From positions 1 through 64,000 of the forward strand of contig JAOBSW010000803.1 of NCBI GenBank assembly GCA_026214975.1: a stretch of DNA of 64,000 nucleotides, read 5' to 3'. The position numbers were made by a program, and so were the translations under genes. The notes under the pieces were generated by a model that had not been told where the DNA came from, ran no database searches, and saw only the letters and a list, made by a program, of their open reading frames with translations. The stretch comes from Gentiana macrophylla. Lineage: Eukaryota; Streptophyta; Magnoliopsida; Gentianales; Gentianaceae. The number at the start of each line of letters is the position of its first letter. Within the stretch, counting starts at the first letter, position 1. Below are positions 1 to 11,789 of this stretch, piece by piece.

Positions 1-1989
1 ATATCATATAAGGCAAAAAAAAACCCTTCAACAAAATGCTTCTTGCATATTTTCCTCATATTTGCAGTGAAGTAAAGCTCCAATCTTTGTATATCTCTCT
101 TAAATTATCAGCAATAATTGGCAGAAATTAAGGCCCAAATAAACATAAAAAATGGCAAACCATAATGGAAGAAAGAACAGTCCAAAAAAACAGCAACAAT
201 GGCAGAAGAATAAAGCTTCAATCTTTACATGTTCCACTCAAATTAACACCAACAACAACAGAATTCAACAGCAAATATAGCTGAAAAGTAATACCTCAAA
301 ATTTGTACATTTTCCCCCTCAAATCAACACCCATAATAGCAGAAAACAGCAAAAATGGCAGAAACTAAAGCCCCAAAAAAGAAATGGACAAAATATGCAA
401 CTAGTAAAATAAGGAGACTACTTCAAGGCAGGTAATCAGTATCATTTAAGTTTTAATTCAAGTGACTACTTCAAGGCATACATATCTGGCTCATATAAGG
501 CAAATTATCGACATCGACATCGATCATCGTCATCATATCGCGATCGACATCATATCATATCGACATCGACATCGATCATTTATCGCGCATCGATTTTGGA
601 ATATCAAACATGGAAAACTTGTTCTAAACTTCAGGCCCAAAACTTGTTCTAAACTTGGTCACTTATTTACAACCACATTGCTCAACTTTCCAAACTCCAT
701 TTGAAATGCAAACATGGCATATATTTTGAAAACCTCAAGTCGCTTCAAAATCTCATTGATAATCCACTCATTTCAACTTGATCATCCTTATATGTACTCA
801 TAATCCTACTAACACTAAGGAGGACTCCAAAATAGTTCTGGCTCAACAATATATTCATGGTCCCAAATAGCTTTATCAAATACCAATGGCTATCTCAACT
901 ATACATGACAAATACCCTCACATGTAAAGCTTTCATGTCCCTAATGGAAGTGGAAAAATCCGGGAACTGGGACATTCAAAATTCTGCTTATGAAATGATA
1001 GAAGGATGCAACTAATATAAGCACATAAATGTTGCACAAAAACATCACCGAAACATGTAAATTGTGGCTGTGCTTTAATTTTTTGTGTTTTTATTTTTTG
1101 AATTTCCGGTATTTCGTATCCCATACATAAAGGGACTGAGTCTCAGATTGAAACATCACTAGCTTCCATTACCTGATACTACACTCTTATACTTTCAACC
1201 ACTATCTACATGCAATTGCATTATTAGTTTGTGATACCAAGTTAGCATTTCATATGCTACAACCATTACACCCCAAGATTTTTTTCTCCTATTGCTTTCT
1301 AATCAACCAAATATTCTAATCTTATAAATGTCTACTGAACGTCAAAATCAGCACATTTAAGCATTATCCTAATCTGTGTGTCCCAAACAAAAAAAGTCCT
1401 GCACAAAGAAACAGAGGGAGTCTCAGGTGATGCTTTATCTACTCTCCATTGGCACAAACCACAGTCAGAATAAACAAGAGCAATCCATTGCGTTATAGAA
1501 AAATACAGAGAGCAAAGAAACCAGCAGAATATTCATATCAATTTGTTACTCGCATAGAATAGTCCGAAAAAACATGCCTCCACAAATAATGATGCACATA
1601 AAACTAAAAATAATAAGGGAGAAATAAATGAAACTATACCGACAAAGAAAGTGATAATTGAAATTGAAGAAATTGAAGGAGAATTCAGTTTCAATAAAGT
1701 TTCAAGAATTTGTGGAAATGTTCCATTTATCATCATCAAATGCTCAAGCTATTTACTTAAATTGCGACTTCAAATTGAAATCGAAGAAAGAAGAACACGG
1801 AATCGAGATTGAACGGCCGAGAAGGAGACGAAGAAGAAAGAGTGGGGCGAGGAAGAAGAAACAACCTATTGAAGATAAGGGTAATTTAGTCCGAACGGAA
1901 AAATATTGTCCTTATTGCAACTAATAAATTGAATTATGATTAATGCTTTATTAAGGGGAAAAAAGAGGACTTTTACCTAATTTTTCCTT
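1..1989. other. AT-rich stretch without a recognised gene
   Basis: No reading frame here looks like a known protein. Short frames exist, for example an Arg/Lys-rich one on + around 1658-1924 and a hydrophobic one on - around 1533-1739, but they overlap each other and have no splice-supported extension. The segment near 1790-1870 is purine-rich on + (CT-rich on -), as plant 5' leaders often are. It could therefore be the 5' end of a minus-strand gene lying off the left edge. That is inference only. Confidence 0.4.
506..596. repeat. ATCGAC-type simple repeat
   Basis: Imperfect iteration of CATCGA/ATCGAC with interspersed CATCAT units. It is rich in TCGA and CGAT palindromes. It looks like an ordinary degenerate microsatellite. 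Confidence 0.7.
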
Positions 1990-2097
1990 AATTCTATTGT
2001 CTTTTTATGGAAGAAAAATACATAGATTATTAGGAAAAATGATGGTGGAATCTCACGATCTACAGGACTCACCCTCCTTGCATTTAATAGATATAAG
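1990..2097 (+). repeat. Dispersed repeat, inverted copy at 33582-33690
   Basis: About 108 bp, from the stretch reading TTCTATTGTCTTT through ...CCTTGCATTTAATAGATA, recurs in reverse complement at 33582-33690. A further partial copy (CTCACCCTCCTTGCACTTAATAGATA) lies at 2204-2226. The shared edge TATCTATTAAATGCAAGG is the point where a Helitron 3' end abuts the far copy. The repeat family is not recognised. Confidence 0.75.
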
Positions 2098-2224
2098 TTA
2101 AGATGAAAAGAAAAGAAAAAAAAAACAACAACTCTGCTCCAGCGAGAAAAAAAAAATGTCATGTGTCTGCCAAGGAGGTGGCCTTGTGGCTTCCTGAGAG
2201 CTCACCCTCCTTGCACTTAATAGA

Positions 2225-2250
2225 TACTCCCTCCGTCCCATTTTGAACCA
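2225..2250 (+). mobile_element. Stowaway-type MITE terminus (remnant)
   Basis: TACTCCCTCCGTCCCATTTT matches the terminal inverted repeat typical of plant Stowaway MITEs (Tc1/mariner-like). No matching opposite end was found nearby, so this is a truncated copy interrupted or replaced by the adjacent SINE. Confidence 0.6.
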
Positions 2251-2261
2251 AATAGTTTGAC

Positions 2262-2485
2262 TCGAGTAGTAAGTGACTTGAGAATGCCTAGGGAGGTCAT
2301 CGGTTCGATTCTCCTCTAAGACGTCATGTTGAAAGAGCTTTTGGCTAAGCCTTACCCCTAAGTAAGATTCAGACTCTGCAGGTCCACCCGGGCCAAACTC
2401 CAAATTAGTCGGACAGTTAGTTCCAGATACTGGGTTTTATAAGCAAAAACTCGGAATTAGTCGAATCAGTTGGTTCTTGATAGCG
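2262..2485 (+). mobile_element. tRNA-derived SINE
   Basis: An RNA polymerase III B-box (GGTTCGATTCT at 2302-2312) follows, at tRNA-like spacing, an A-box-like stretch (TAGTAAGTGACTTGAG near 2265). Downstream sequence (CTAAGTAAGATTCAGACTCTG, CCACCCGGGCCAAACT) resembles the second copy in NLE intron 10 (GAGTAAGAGTCAAACTC, GTCGGACCGG). Same SINE family inferred. The ends are approximate. Confidence 0.6.
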
Positions 2486-2742
2486 TGAGCTTATTAAAAA
2501 AAAAAGTAGTTGTACTTCATTTTAAAGAAATGTGAGAATAGAACAGAAAATTGAGATTGACTTATTTAGTATTCGAACATTATTCAAATCGAACTTATTC
2601 ATTCTTATTATCATACCAAACAATTAAATCGAATCGAACTGAACCGATCTTGAGATTGCGATCCGTTTGACTAGTTAATTACCCATTAAGTCCGACAATA
2701 TTCCACGTTATAGTCAACCTCTCTTAAACCCCAAATCCTCAT

Positions 2743-2750
2743 AAACCCTA
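2743..2750 (+). promoter_or_regulatory. telo-box in the NLE upstream region
   Basis: AAACCCTA lies 78 bp upstream of the NLE start codon, probably in the 5' leader or core promoter. Telo-boxes are characteristic of plant ribosomal-protein and ribosome-biogenesis genes, which fits NLE. Only one copy is visible and no clear site II partner was seen. Confidence 0.5.
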
Positions 2751-2827
2751 GCGCCTCCAACTGCTGCAGTCAATTCAATCCAAATTTGGGATTTTGATTT
2801 TGCAATCAATCTTTCCAGCTTACGGAA

Positions 2828-5800
2828 ATGGAAGCAGAAACTGCAATTGAACATCCCAGAGAAGTGATGAATAGCGTTATGTGCCATTTAATCGATCCCG
2901 AAGGGGCTTCTCTAGGACCCGCTTTGTATCTTCCACAAAACGCTGGCCCTAAAGAGCTCACTCAAATGGTCAACAAGCTTCGCCATAATGTAAGAAAAAG
3001 CATATCATTGAGGTTATAGGTTGTTCAATCGAAGAATTTTGTTTTATATATTTATGCTTTTGAGCTTATTGATTAATTTCTCGTTTTGGTTTCTTTTAGA
3101 ATTTATTTTCCTTTGTAACAGAAGCTCAAATTGCTTAAGAAAAGTATTTTCTTTTCTCGGCCGTATGAGTTTCTTGCTTTTGAAATTCTAATTCACATTC
3201 AGTTTACTTCCTAATGGACTCTCTAAAACAGATTTTACTTTTTTATTGTGGTGTTGTGAAGGCACCACATCGAATCTATCACCATACGAATATAAACGAC
3301 TTTCTTTAAAGTCGATTCGGAGCTCGAGAACCGAGAATCGACTTTCCATAGGTGGAATGTGACAATAGACAGTCGATTCTCGAGAATCGACCATGGGAAA
3401 GTCTATGGTCACCGTGGTGCCCAAATAGATCTACTTTCCACAGGTCGAAAGTAACAATCGACAGTCGATTCTCGAGCTGAGAATCAACCATGAGAAAGTC
3501 GATTGTCAATGTGGTGCTTAGATGGTAGGTCTAGTATCTTGCCTTATACTTTTTCAATAGCTGATTGATGCTATTGATCATGTTCTAGCTTTTTATGTTG
3601 ATATAACTGCGGATTTTTCTGGTTTGTTTAGGAGGAAAATCTGCCTTATGCATTTTATGTATCTGATCAAGAACTGGTGGTAGAACTTGGGTTGTACTTA
3701 GCTAAAAACAAAGGTAAGGAGATGGGACCAGTAAGATTTTATATGAAGTGTGTAGAGTATCTGATATGTTTAAATTTCCACAGAGGATTTATCTTTGGTG
3801 TGAATGTTGTCATTGCAGTGTCGGTGGAAAAAGTGCTAACTATAGTTTATCAACCACAAGCGATATTCCGGATACGGCCTGTTTCCCGTTGTTCTGCTAC
3901 AATTGCTGGTATGGGGTCCTTATATTTCCCCTAAAGATGCATGCTTTAACTGATGATACAGCTTGATTTTGTTGTAGTGAATGTGTATTGTCTCACTTAG
4001 GTGAATGGCTGGATTGACTATGTGAATTACAAAGGTGGACTTTGTAGCCTCCTGTTATGTGTATAGCAGTTCATCCCCTGTGCAAACGGTCTTCTTAAAC
4101 ATTTACTATGTTACTCTTTGTCTTTGAAAGAATTAGATCATAATTGGAACATTTGGTACTTTATTTATCTTTTTTGAGGACATCGGTCTTGATGTCTAAG
4201 AAGTAATTTCTGTATTACATGCTCAGACAACAAATATTCTTTCTACGAGATATCATACTTTTGCACATAATTTCATAATATTCCGAATAATTTGAACTAC
4301 CATCTATTTTTTGCTACTTGCTATCTTGAATTTCATGGTCTTGTTCTTGTAGGTCATGGGGAAGCTGTACTATCAGTTTCTTTTAGCCCTGATGGACGAC
4401 AACTTGCAAGTGGATCAGGTGATACCACTGTTCGATTATGGGATCTGAATACTCAGACGCCTTTGTTCAACTGCGAAGGTTATATCCTGATTTCCTACTG
4501 TACCATTAGTTCATGTGAATATGTTGTATGTCTTAGCAAAGAAATTCCAATAGGCAAAAATTTTAACTTGCAGTCTCGATGTTATATAGGTTTTTCTTGT
4601 AGAGTCGATAGTTCAGAGAGAATATTTAGACCTCACCTTTTGAGGATTGCCTTCAGACCTCCATAAGCCAAGATGATAAACATAATTACGAAAAAGTGTA
4701 TGACTCTGTTTATCCTAATCTTATGTTGCTTCTTTTATAGGGCACAAGAACTGGGTTCTCTGTATTGCTTGGTCACCGGATGGTAAGCATCTTGTAAGTG
4801 GAAGTAAATCTGGAGAGCTTATTTGCTGGGACCCAAAGACCGGGAAGCCCTCGGGAAATGCACTTATTGTAAGCTTTTTTCTGTCACTTTTTTTCTTTTT
4901 CTTTTGCAAATCGAGAATATCGTAAACAGTTTTTTTCCTTACAAGTGTTTACATTATATGTTCTTTTCATGGCTGATGCTGATAATCCAAATTGTACTAT
5001 GTCAGGGCCACAAAAAATGGATTACTGGGATATCATGGGAGCCAGTGCACTTAAATGCTCCATGTCGTCGCTTTGTCAGTGCTAGTAAAGACGGGGATGC
5101 TCGTATTTGGGACGTTTCATTGCGGAAAACTGTTATTTGTTTAACTGGTCACGCACTTGCAGTAACATGCGTAAAGTGGGGTGGGGACGGTGTGATATAT
5201 ACTGGGTATGTTTCTCTTGCTCACTATGAAAAACACACACACACACACACTTATATTGATATCATAACCAGAGTATATTCTTATTAATTTCTTGCACAGA
5301 AAGGCACGGTTAAGAAATTACTTCCTTTTTTCCATCAATAATGTTCCGTCAATATCTGCAGATCTCAAGATTGTACCATAAAAGTATGGGAAACAACTCA
5401 AGGCAAGCTAATCCGCGAATTGAAGGTAATTACTATTTATGGTACAATTTTCTTTTTCTTTTTTGGCAAAATAATGTCCCTTTGTTTCGATAGTTTCCTC
5501 CCGCAAAGTCTCCTCTGAATTAGCCCAGTTTTTTTCTTAATATTCTAATGTGAAAATGTAGGGTCATGGACACTGGGTGAATTCGTTGGCATTGAGCACC
5601 GAATACGTGTTGAGGACTGGTGCATTTGATCACACCAATAAAGAGTTTTCGTCACCAGAGGAAATGAAAAAGGCATGTATTTAGTCTCTAATTACTAATT
5701 AAAAATCATTCGATTGCGAAACAGATTATAAATTCGTGATCAGTTCCGTATCAAAACTGACAACTTAAAATATTTTGTTTATATCAGGTAGCATTGGAAA

Positions 5801-7190
5801 GGTATAACAAGATGAAAAATAATGGTCCAGAAAGGTTGGTCTCTGGTTCGGATGATTTCACGATGTTTTTATGGGAGCCTGCTGTTAGTAAACACCCTAA
5901 AACTCGTCTGACCGGACACCAACAGGTATGCCTTAATCATATTATATATGTTTCCTACCCGTGACCTACTTGTACTTGAGATGCAAGATTGTTTGACTTC
6001 GAATCGGGTTTCGACCCTGAGTTATTTTAGTCGAATCGAGCTTGATCCCTGAAGAATATCAAGAATGTTGACTCGGCTCGAATGATGGACATTAACATGG
6101 TATTTACTCCTTTGTAGCTTGTAAATCATGTTTACTTTTCTCCGGATGGGCAATGGATAGCGAGTGCTTCGTTTGACAAATCTGTCAAATTGTGGAACGG
6201 TGTCACGGGGAAGTTTGTTGCTGCTTTTCGAGGCCATGTTGGACCGGTCTATCAAATAAGGTTACAACTTCTTCATTACATGCTAGTCTTTTTAGTGGGC
6301 ATAAACCCAAAAACTTGACTTCAATGGTAAGTCGCCTGCGAAACGTCCAGAGGTCAATGGTTCGATTCCTTGTAAGAGGTCGAAAGCTAGATTTTCTGGT
6401 GCCTCGAACTCTAGGTCAGATCAAACCTCTGAGTAAGAGTCAAACTCTTGTTACTCAGATCGACTCTATAGGTTTAGTCGGACCGGTTGTATTCTGGATA
6501 CCGGGGGTCCCACCACGGGACACTCACTGTGAGTTTTTATTTTTTTGTGCAGCTGGTCCGCGGATAGTAGGCTTTTATTGAGTGGGAGTAAAGATTCAAC
6601 GTTGAAGGTCTGGGATATCCGCACCCAAAAGTTAAAACAAGACCTACCTGGCCATGCCGATGAGGTACTTTCCTTATAAATCGTCGAATCTTGCCTTATT
6701 GCATTAGTTCTTTGTAACGGATTCTTTATTTTACATATTCAAACACTACTTTTATCTATTCGAAGAATCTCCATTCTGAGTGAAATTTATAAGAATCTCT
6801 ATACAAGGCCTAATTTAAATAAAGAATCTGTATTTTGTGTAGCATACTGGGTCGGCACCACATTGAACACGTGGGGCATCCAACCCGCTAAAAAAAACAC
6901 TAGCGCGCGCACACATGTCTGTGTGGGTGAGAGAAGTTGACCTGCAAACACTATTTTACATTTTGACCTTGTTTTACGGTATCTTCTGTCTCCTTAGAAC
7001 TCAAGGTTACAGAGGTACGTGCCTATAGAACAGATATTGTTCAAGTAAGGTCGTGTGCGCTTATATATATATACCCTTTTGTTTTGTATGAAATATGTAT
7101 ATAAAGGTTTTTGCGGTGGACTGGAGTCCAGATGGTGAGAAAGTAGCATCTGGTGGTCGAGATAAAGTTTTGAAGCTATGGATGGGTTAG
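2828..7190 (+). CDS. NLE: Notchless/NLE WD40 ribosome-assembly protein, 12 exons
   Basis: Exons that keep frame: 2828-2989, 3632-3713, 3819-3908, 4353-4478, 4741-4868, 5006-5205, 5362-5425, 5562-5672, 5788-5925, 6118-6260, 6553-6664, 7107-7190. They total 1,440 nt (479 aa), the usual size for plant NLE. Residues ~15-85 form the NLE domain, recognised by [18 protein letters not shown] and [25 protein letters not shown] sequence. A WD40 propeller follows, with GH...WD repeats such as [45 protein letters not shown] and a final [15 protein letters not shown]. Notchless proteins act in the nucleolus/nucleus with the AAA-ATPase Rea1/Midasin on pre-60S particles. All introns are GT-AG except intron 8, which is GC-AG (AAG|GCATGT). 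Intron 1 carries a MITE and intron 10 a SINE. Nothing in the exons suggests decay. Confidence 0.95.
3261..3518. mobile_element. GGCACCAC-ended foldback/MITE in NLE intron 1
   Basis: It begins GGCACCACATCGAATCTA and ends GTGGTGC. Inside are repeated palindromic pieces (CGATTCTCGAGAATCG, CGACTTTC / GAAAGTCG) in two half-units, with GTGGTGCCC in the middle near 3414. Related copies lie at 18909-19090 and 19203-19334. The strong hairpin potential and shared termini support a small non-autonomous element. Confidence 0.6.
5233..5250 (+). repeat. (CA)n microsatellite in NLE intron 6
   Basis: Nine CA dinucleotides just after the exon 6 donor site. Intronic, with no effect on coding. Confidence 0.9.
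6324..6535 (+). mobile_element. tRNA-derived SINE in NLE intron 10
   Basis: An A-box-like ATGGTAAGTCGCCTG (6324-6338) and a B-box GGTTCGATTCC (6359-6369) at tRNA-like spacing mark a pol III promoter. The body resembles the SINE at 2262-2485. Same orientation as the host gene. Confidence 0.65.
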
Positions 7191-8298
7191 GGAACGCTGC
7201 TCTGCGATGGAAATAGGAACACCATATAACAGCTTTCTGAAATGCAAGGATCCACTTGAAGTGCTTGAAAGCTGTTTGATAAAATGCCAAAAAGACATAT
7301 ATAGTTGAGACAAAGTGGGGGAAATTTTATACTACCAGTTTAAGGGTAGTTCATGGTACAGTTAGTTCCTTGGCACATCATCCCAATGAGTTACTCAATC
7401 TGCAGCCCGTATAACATGCAGAAACCATCGAGTCGTCCTATGCGTCGAAACAAGGAAATATGTTTTTGTATGTTTGGCCTGGTATCGGCGTCGTTCATTG
7501 GGATCTCTACATTTTTCGGGTTGGTTTTGGCATCGCGTTTTTGTGAGGATTGAACTATTTATTTTTTGTGTGATTGATGTTTATTTAATATATATAGCCA
7601 AATTTTGTTTTGGAGATACTCAGAAATGGGGAAATACTGTTGACTATTCTATGATTATGGAAGTTTGTAAATTTGTTGTTTACACTAAACATCGATTATT
7701 GCCTTAAAAAATGAGCTTTTGAAAGTTTATTTGATGTGATACACAGGTGATGCGCCGATAAAGTTGGTGTAGTGCCAACTCAGGGTGTTAAACGAGCCGA
7801 TCTGAGCCACTAATGAGCAACTCGATGCTCGGCTCATAAAATGCTTGATGCATATGATTCAAACTCTTTGATGCTCATACAATTTTTTTTAGAGCTGCTC
7901 AAGCTCGAAATCGAGTTTGAAAATACTCATAATTAAAAAATAATTGTGGCTATCGAACAATTCTTTTCCTACTCAAACAAATTCAAACGAAGTTGAAGTA
8001 TTATTGTTTTAAATGGTTACTCAACTTAATAAGAAAACGTTCGATTCGATTCAGATCGTCTACACCCCCGCATGCAAAAATAGGTCGCCTAAGGAAACAC
8101 GGCGCCCCTGCCAAATCATGTGATGAGCAAATTGACAATCAATTAGCCACTGACCGTTAATATTTTCTGCAATATACAGTTGAATGTAGCCGCCAATTTT
8201 CACCCACATAACCCAGAAACCTGTTCCATTGTCTGTCTCACCACCACCGCCGCCGCCGCCACCACAACCACCAATTCCGATCAACAGAAACCAGAGAA
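7191..8298. other. NLE 3' UTR and UPF0114 promoter region
   Basis: Sequence just after the NLE stop is T/A-rich as expected for a 3' UTR. Between about 7790 and 8060 lies degenerate CTCGA/GAGCTC-rich DNA resembling the stretch at 12050-12530, probably an old dispersed repeat. About 8060-8298 is the likely promoter and leader of the next gene, including a CCACCACCGCCGCCGCC run. No coding region was recognised. Confidence 0.5.
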
Positions 8299-10629
8299 AT
8301 GGCTATGCTTACCCAAGTTACAGTTTCTTCTTTTTCATTGTTTAAGTTTACTGCTGCCCCATTTCATAGAATTAAACCAAATAGACGAAATTCACTGCCT
8401 TCAGCTTCTTTAGGTTCTTCTTCTTCTCCATCACAATCATCATCATCTGTGAAAGGTGAAAGCTTTGTTGATCCTTCTTCAAAACCCATTCAAGATAAGG
8501 GATTCAATTATGCTTTGGCGAATCCTAATGGAAACCCAGCTGCTGGATTTGTTCAGTCCACTGAATCTGCCATCGAAAGGGTACTTTTCCTATTTAAACT
8601 CAAGAAAATTCTCTTTTAGCTTATGTAGTTGTTTTTGGCTATAGTAGAATATGTGTGGACATCAAATCTACGGGTTTTCGGCAACAATCGGCTTTTGTGG
8701 AGCCGGATTTTAGAGTTGGGAATCGACTTCGACTTTCTGTCGATTGATTGTTTTCGGTGTGTTGACAGGCTAGTCTTTAGTTGCAATATATTGTTTTTCG
8801 ATTGACATCACACCGGGAACAATCTCAACCGGCGAAAAGTGCATGTCATATCATACATCATAGTCATAACATATGCATAATCTAGCATTAAATCACTATA
8901 GAATTTCCTATTGTCAAGTTCTTGAATCTTGTGTTATTGTAATATCCCACTTTTCCAAGAAAAAAAATGACCAATACATAAGGTTGAATAGGAAACTGTG
9001 TTATTATTTTAGGCTAAGCGAAGACAATGAGCGTAAGTAGTTATTAGATCTATTATGATTCATGTGACACCGCTAGGCCCGACTTCTGGGGTGTTTACGT
9101 GTGGGTATTATCACTTATACATAAGGCCGAGACAATGACCTTAGGCCATGCGAGCACGATGGACGCCCCTATATAGCTCTAAGTTCTGGGACGTTACTGT
9201 TATTGAGACTATAATCCAAATGTGATCCAATAGTTGTAAAATGCAGGTAATATTCGACTTTCGGTTTTTGGCACTTCTTGCTGTTGGAGGTTCTTTGGCA
9301 GGTTCTGTGCTCTGCTTTCTTAATGTAAATCTTTTCTATTCCTATCCTTAAATTTCAATCTAATTAATTTAATCACTTCTTTTGTAATTCAAATTGGTAT
9401 AATTAGTAGCATAACTATTACAATATGCATTTGACTACTTCTGAAATTTGATGACTTTGTGTTGTACTTTATGTGACTGATTTTGTTATAGGGATGTGTT
9501 TACATTGTGGATGCATATAAAGTGTATTGGACAGGCTGTATGAAGGGTATTCATACAGGAAAAATGGTTTTAAGACTTGTTGAAGCTATTGGTAAGGTCA
9601 TATTCCTTCTTTTTATTTCAAGATGTGTATATAATTGAGTGTTAGACCAGGTTGCACGGGTACGGATACGCAGATATGCAGGCACATTTGTATCCCCTAT
9701 CCAACTTTTAAAAATGATTAATTGGCTCTCATGTGTGTATCCTAAGTATCTGGTGCGTATCTGAATTGGATACGGGACATGGGACACGCTATTCGTGCAT
9801 CATAGCTCCTTATTGGCCTTGTAGAGTGTCCTATATATGCCTTTGTGTGTGCCCTATGTTGGCCCGTAATATTTATTACAGGCCAACACTTGAAGGAGCA
9901 TGTTAGAATGCATCATGTAAATTACTCACCTCGTTATCATCATGACATGGGACACGCTACCAGAGAGAAGTATCCGAGCATCCTAATCCTTATTGGCCTA
10001 ATGCCCTTACATATATGCCCTTTGTGTGGTCTAATTTGGGCCCAGACTCTTTACTATAGGGGCTCACATCTGAGAAGACGTGTTGAAATTTTACTTCCCT
10101 TTCGAACTCCTTAAGCTTCCGGGAGAGATGATATGATGATTCAAAAAATGATCAAATACAAATGTGCCTTTTTTTTTATTGCAGATGTATATCTTGCTGG
10201 AACTGTGATGTTGATATTTGGGATGGGATTGTATGGATTATTCATATCCAATGTTTCTCCTGATGTCCCTCCGGCTTTCGATCGCGCCGTTCGAGGTTCT
10301 TCGTTATTCGGGATGTTTGCTTTAAAGGTAAAACCTTCTTCTTTTTTTGATTCTGCATATTTCTTCTCCTATAACAGATCAATAATATTCAGCATTTTAA
10401 TTTTTGAGCACTTTTTTCTTTGCCCTCCAAAATACAGGAAAGGCCAAAATGGATGAAAATCAGTTCACTTGATGAGTTAAAAACAAAAGTAGGACATGTA
10501 ATAGTGATGATCCTCTTAGTTAAAATGTTTGAAAGAAGCAAGATGGTAACCATAGTTCTTGGTTTGGATTTCTTGAGTTATTCTCAGATCTATTTTCTTG
10601 GCGTCCGCGTCGTTGTATATTCTTCATAA
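8299..10629 (+). CDS. Plastid-targeted UPF0114 (YqhA-like) membrane protein, 5 exons
   Basis: Exons 8299-8580, 9247-9324, 9492-9591, 10185-10327 and 10438-10629 give 264 aa in frame. Residues ~1-55 are Ser-rich and basic with few acidic residues, a typical chloroplast transit peptide. The mature part has the UPF0114 layout: a first hydrophobic helix (FRFLALLAVGGSLAGSVLCF), a soluble loop with YWTGCMKGIHTGKMVLRLVEAID, a second helix (VYLAGTVMLIFGMGLYGLFI), the SSLFGMFALKERPKWMKI block and a third hydrophobic segment (VGHVIVMILLVKMF). The biochemical role of the family is not established. The last ~15 residues look out of frame: the +1 frame after ~10590 encodes IFLASASLYILHNLHKSD and a TAG stop (~10645), a better membrane-helix ending. 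Possible 1-base error or mutation (see findings). The gene is convergent with SIG4. Confidence 0.85.
9647..10075. repeat. GATACG-rich dispersed repeat in UPF0114 intron 3, partly duplicated
   Basis: Contains ACGGATACGCAG, GTATCCTAAGTATCTGG, GGATACGGGACATGGGACACG and a second GACATGGGACACGCTACCAGAG near 9945. The segment CTTATTGGCCT...TATATGCC...TTTGTGTG is present twice (around 9810 and 9980), so part of the element is tandemly duplicated. Relatives occur at 14430-14540, 15160-15260, 18655-18763 and near 21260-21440. Confidence 0.55.
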
Positions 10630-10831
10630 TCTGCATAAATCAGACTAGAATTTGTTTCAAATCACTTGTAAGTTGTAAAAGAATTGAAAAGAAAATAAAA
10701 AACATGTATTATAGTTTATAGATGTTATTATCAATGACTTCTTGGAGATGCAGAAGTTTTTTGATGGTTTTTGTAGGCATTTTCGTGTTTATGTTAATGT
10801 TGATGACACGTATATTTTTCTTTGTTGAGTA

Positions 10832-11105
10832 AAGTCGGTCCAGATGATCGAACTCTCACCCCAAAGGTTCTATAAAAAATCAGAAGCCTCTACAATTAAG
10901 TCCCTCACCCCGATCCCACAAGTGAAAGTGAGGAGAGGTTAATCAAGAACTCAAGATAATTTCCAACGTAAATGGCCGCTAAAACCTCTCGTGACTGAAG
11001 GTGTTATCAATCGGAATCAACCCCATTCTGAGAATCGAACCGTGACCTCCAGAGCAGGTTAGAGGCCAGACTACGTGTCACGCCACCATCACCACTAAGC
11101 CATAT
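10832..11105 (-). mobile_element. tRNA-derived SINE between UPF0114 and SIG4
   Basis: On the minus strand, a head reading GCTTAGTGGTGATGGTGGCG (A-box region, 11081-11100) is followed by the B-box GGTTCGATTCT (11031-11041). The body runs to about 10832. It lies in the convergent 3' spacer and does not touch either coding region. No clear tail or target duplication was resolved. Confidence 0.65.
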
Positions 11106-11435
11106 CCAGGGGATAGACTTGCTCTATAAGTATTAGGCCACAAGGTATAACTTGAAATGGTGCATATGGACTTGTGTAGACTTTTTGTCTATAATTTTGC
11201 AAGATTTCGAGTTAATACATATACTTGTAAAACATTGCACTAAATAAAAGAGATTAAAACAATATTTGCATCCCAAATTCTTATGGTATTATTATTGTTC
11301 AACTACAATAATGATTTCTACTATCCGAGAAATTTTTCTGCAGTATATCCACATACATATATCATAATTAAAAAACCGCAAACCTTTACCCTATATATAT
11401 CCACATACAGATACACTACAGAAAAAATTCCGAAC

Positions 11436-11750
11436 CTATACATACGATTCAAAATCGCGTATATTACGAGCTTGCTTTAGCTTAAGCAATGCATTGCAAC
11501 TAATTTGCCTAACCCTTTCTCTTGAAAGCTTAACTTTTTTCCCTATTTCTTCAAAAGATAAAGGGACATCACCATTTAAACCATAATATAATTTTATTAT
11601 CTTCTTTTCTCTAATATCACATTCTTCATTTAAAAGCTTCTCCAAATCTTTCTTCATGAAATGCTTCTTCATCATTTCTTCTGGTGTTGTTTCTTTTGGC
11701 CCTTCTGTTATCTCCTGCATTATTCAAATCACTTTAATTACAATAAAGCA

Positions 11751-11789
<39 letters not shown>

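Noticed and set aside
2302..2312. Possible tRNA gene
   Set aside because: Only A/B-box-like promoter words; no cloverleaf or acceptor stem, so a SINE head.
10554..10595. Extra 42-nt intron to reconcile the UPF0114 C-terminus (GTAACC...TTCTCAG)
   Set aside because: Too short for a plant intron and it would remove conserved-looking residues; a one-base error or mutation explains the data better.
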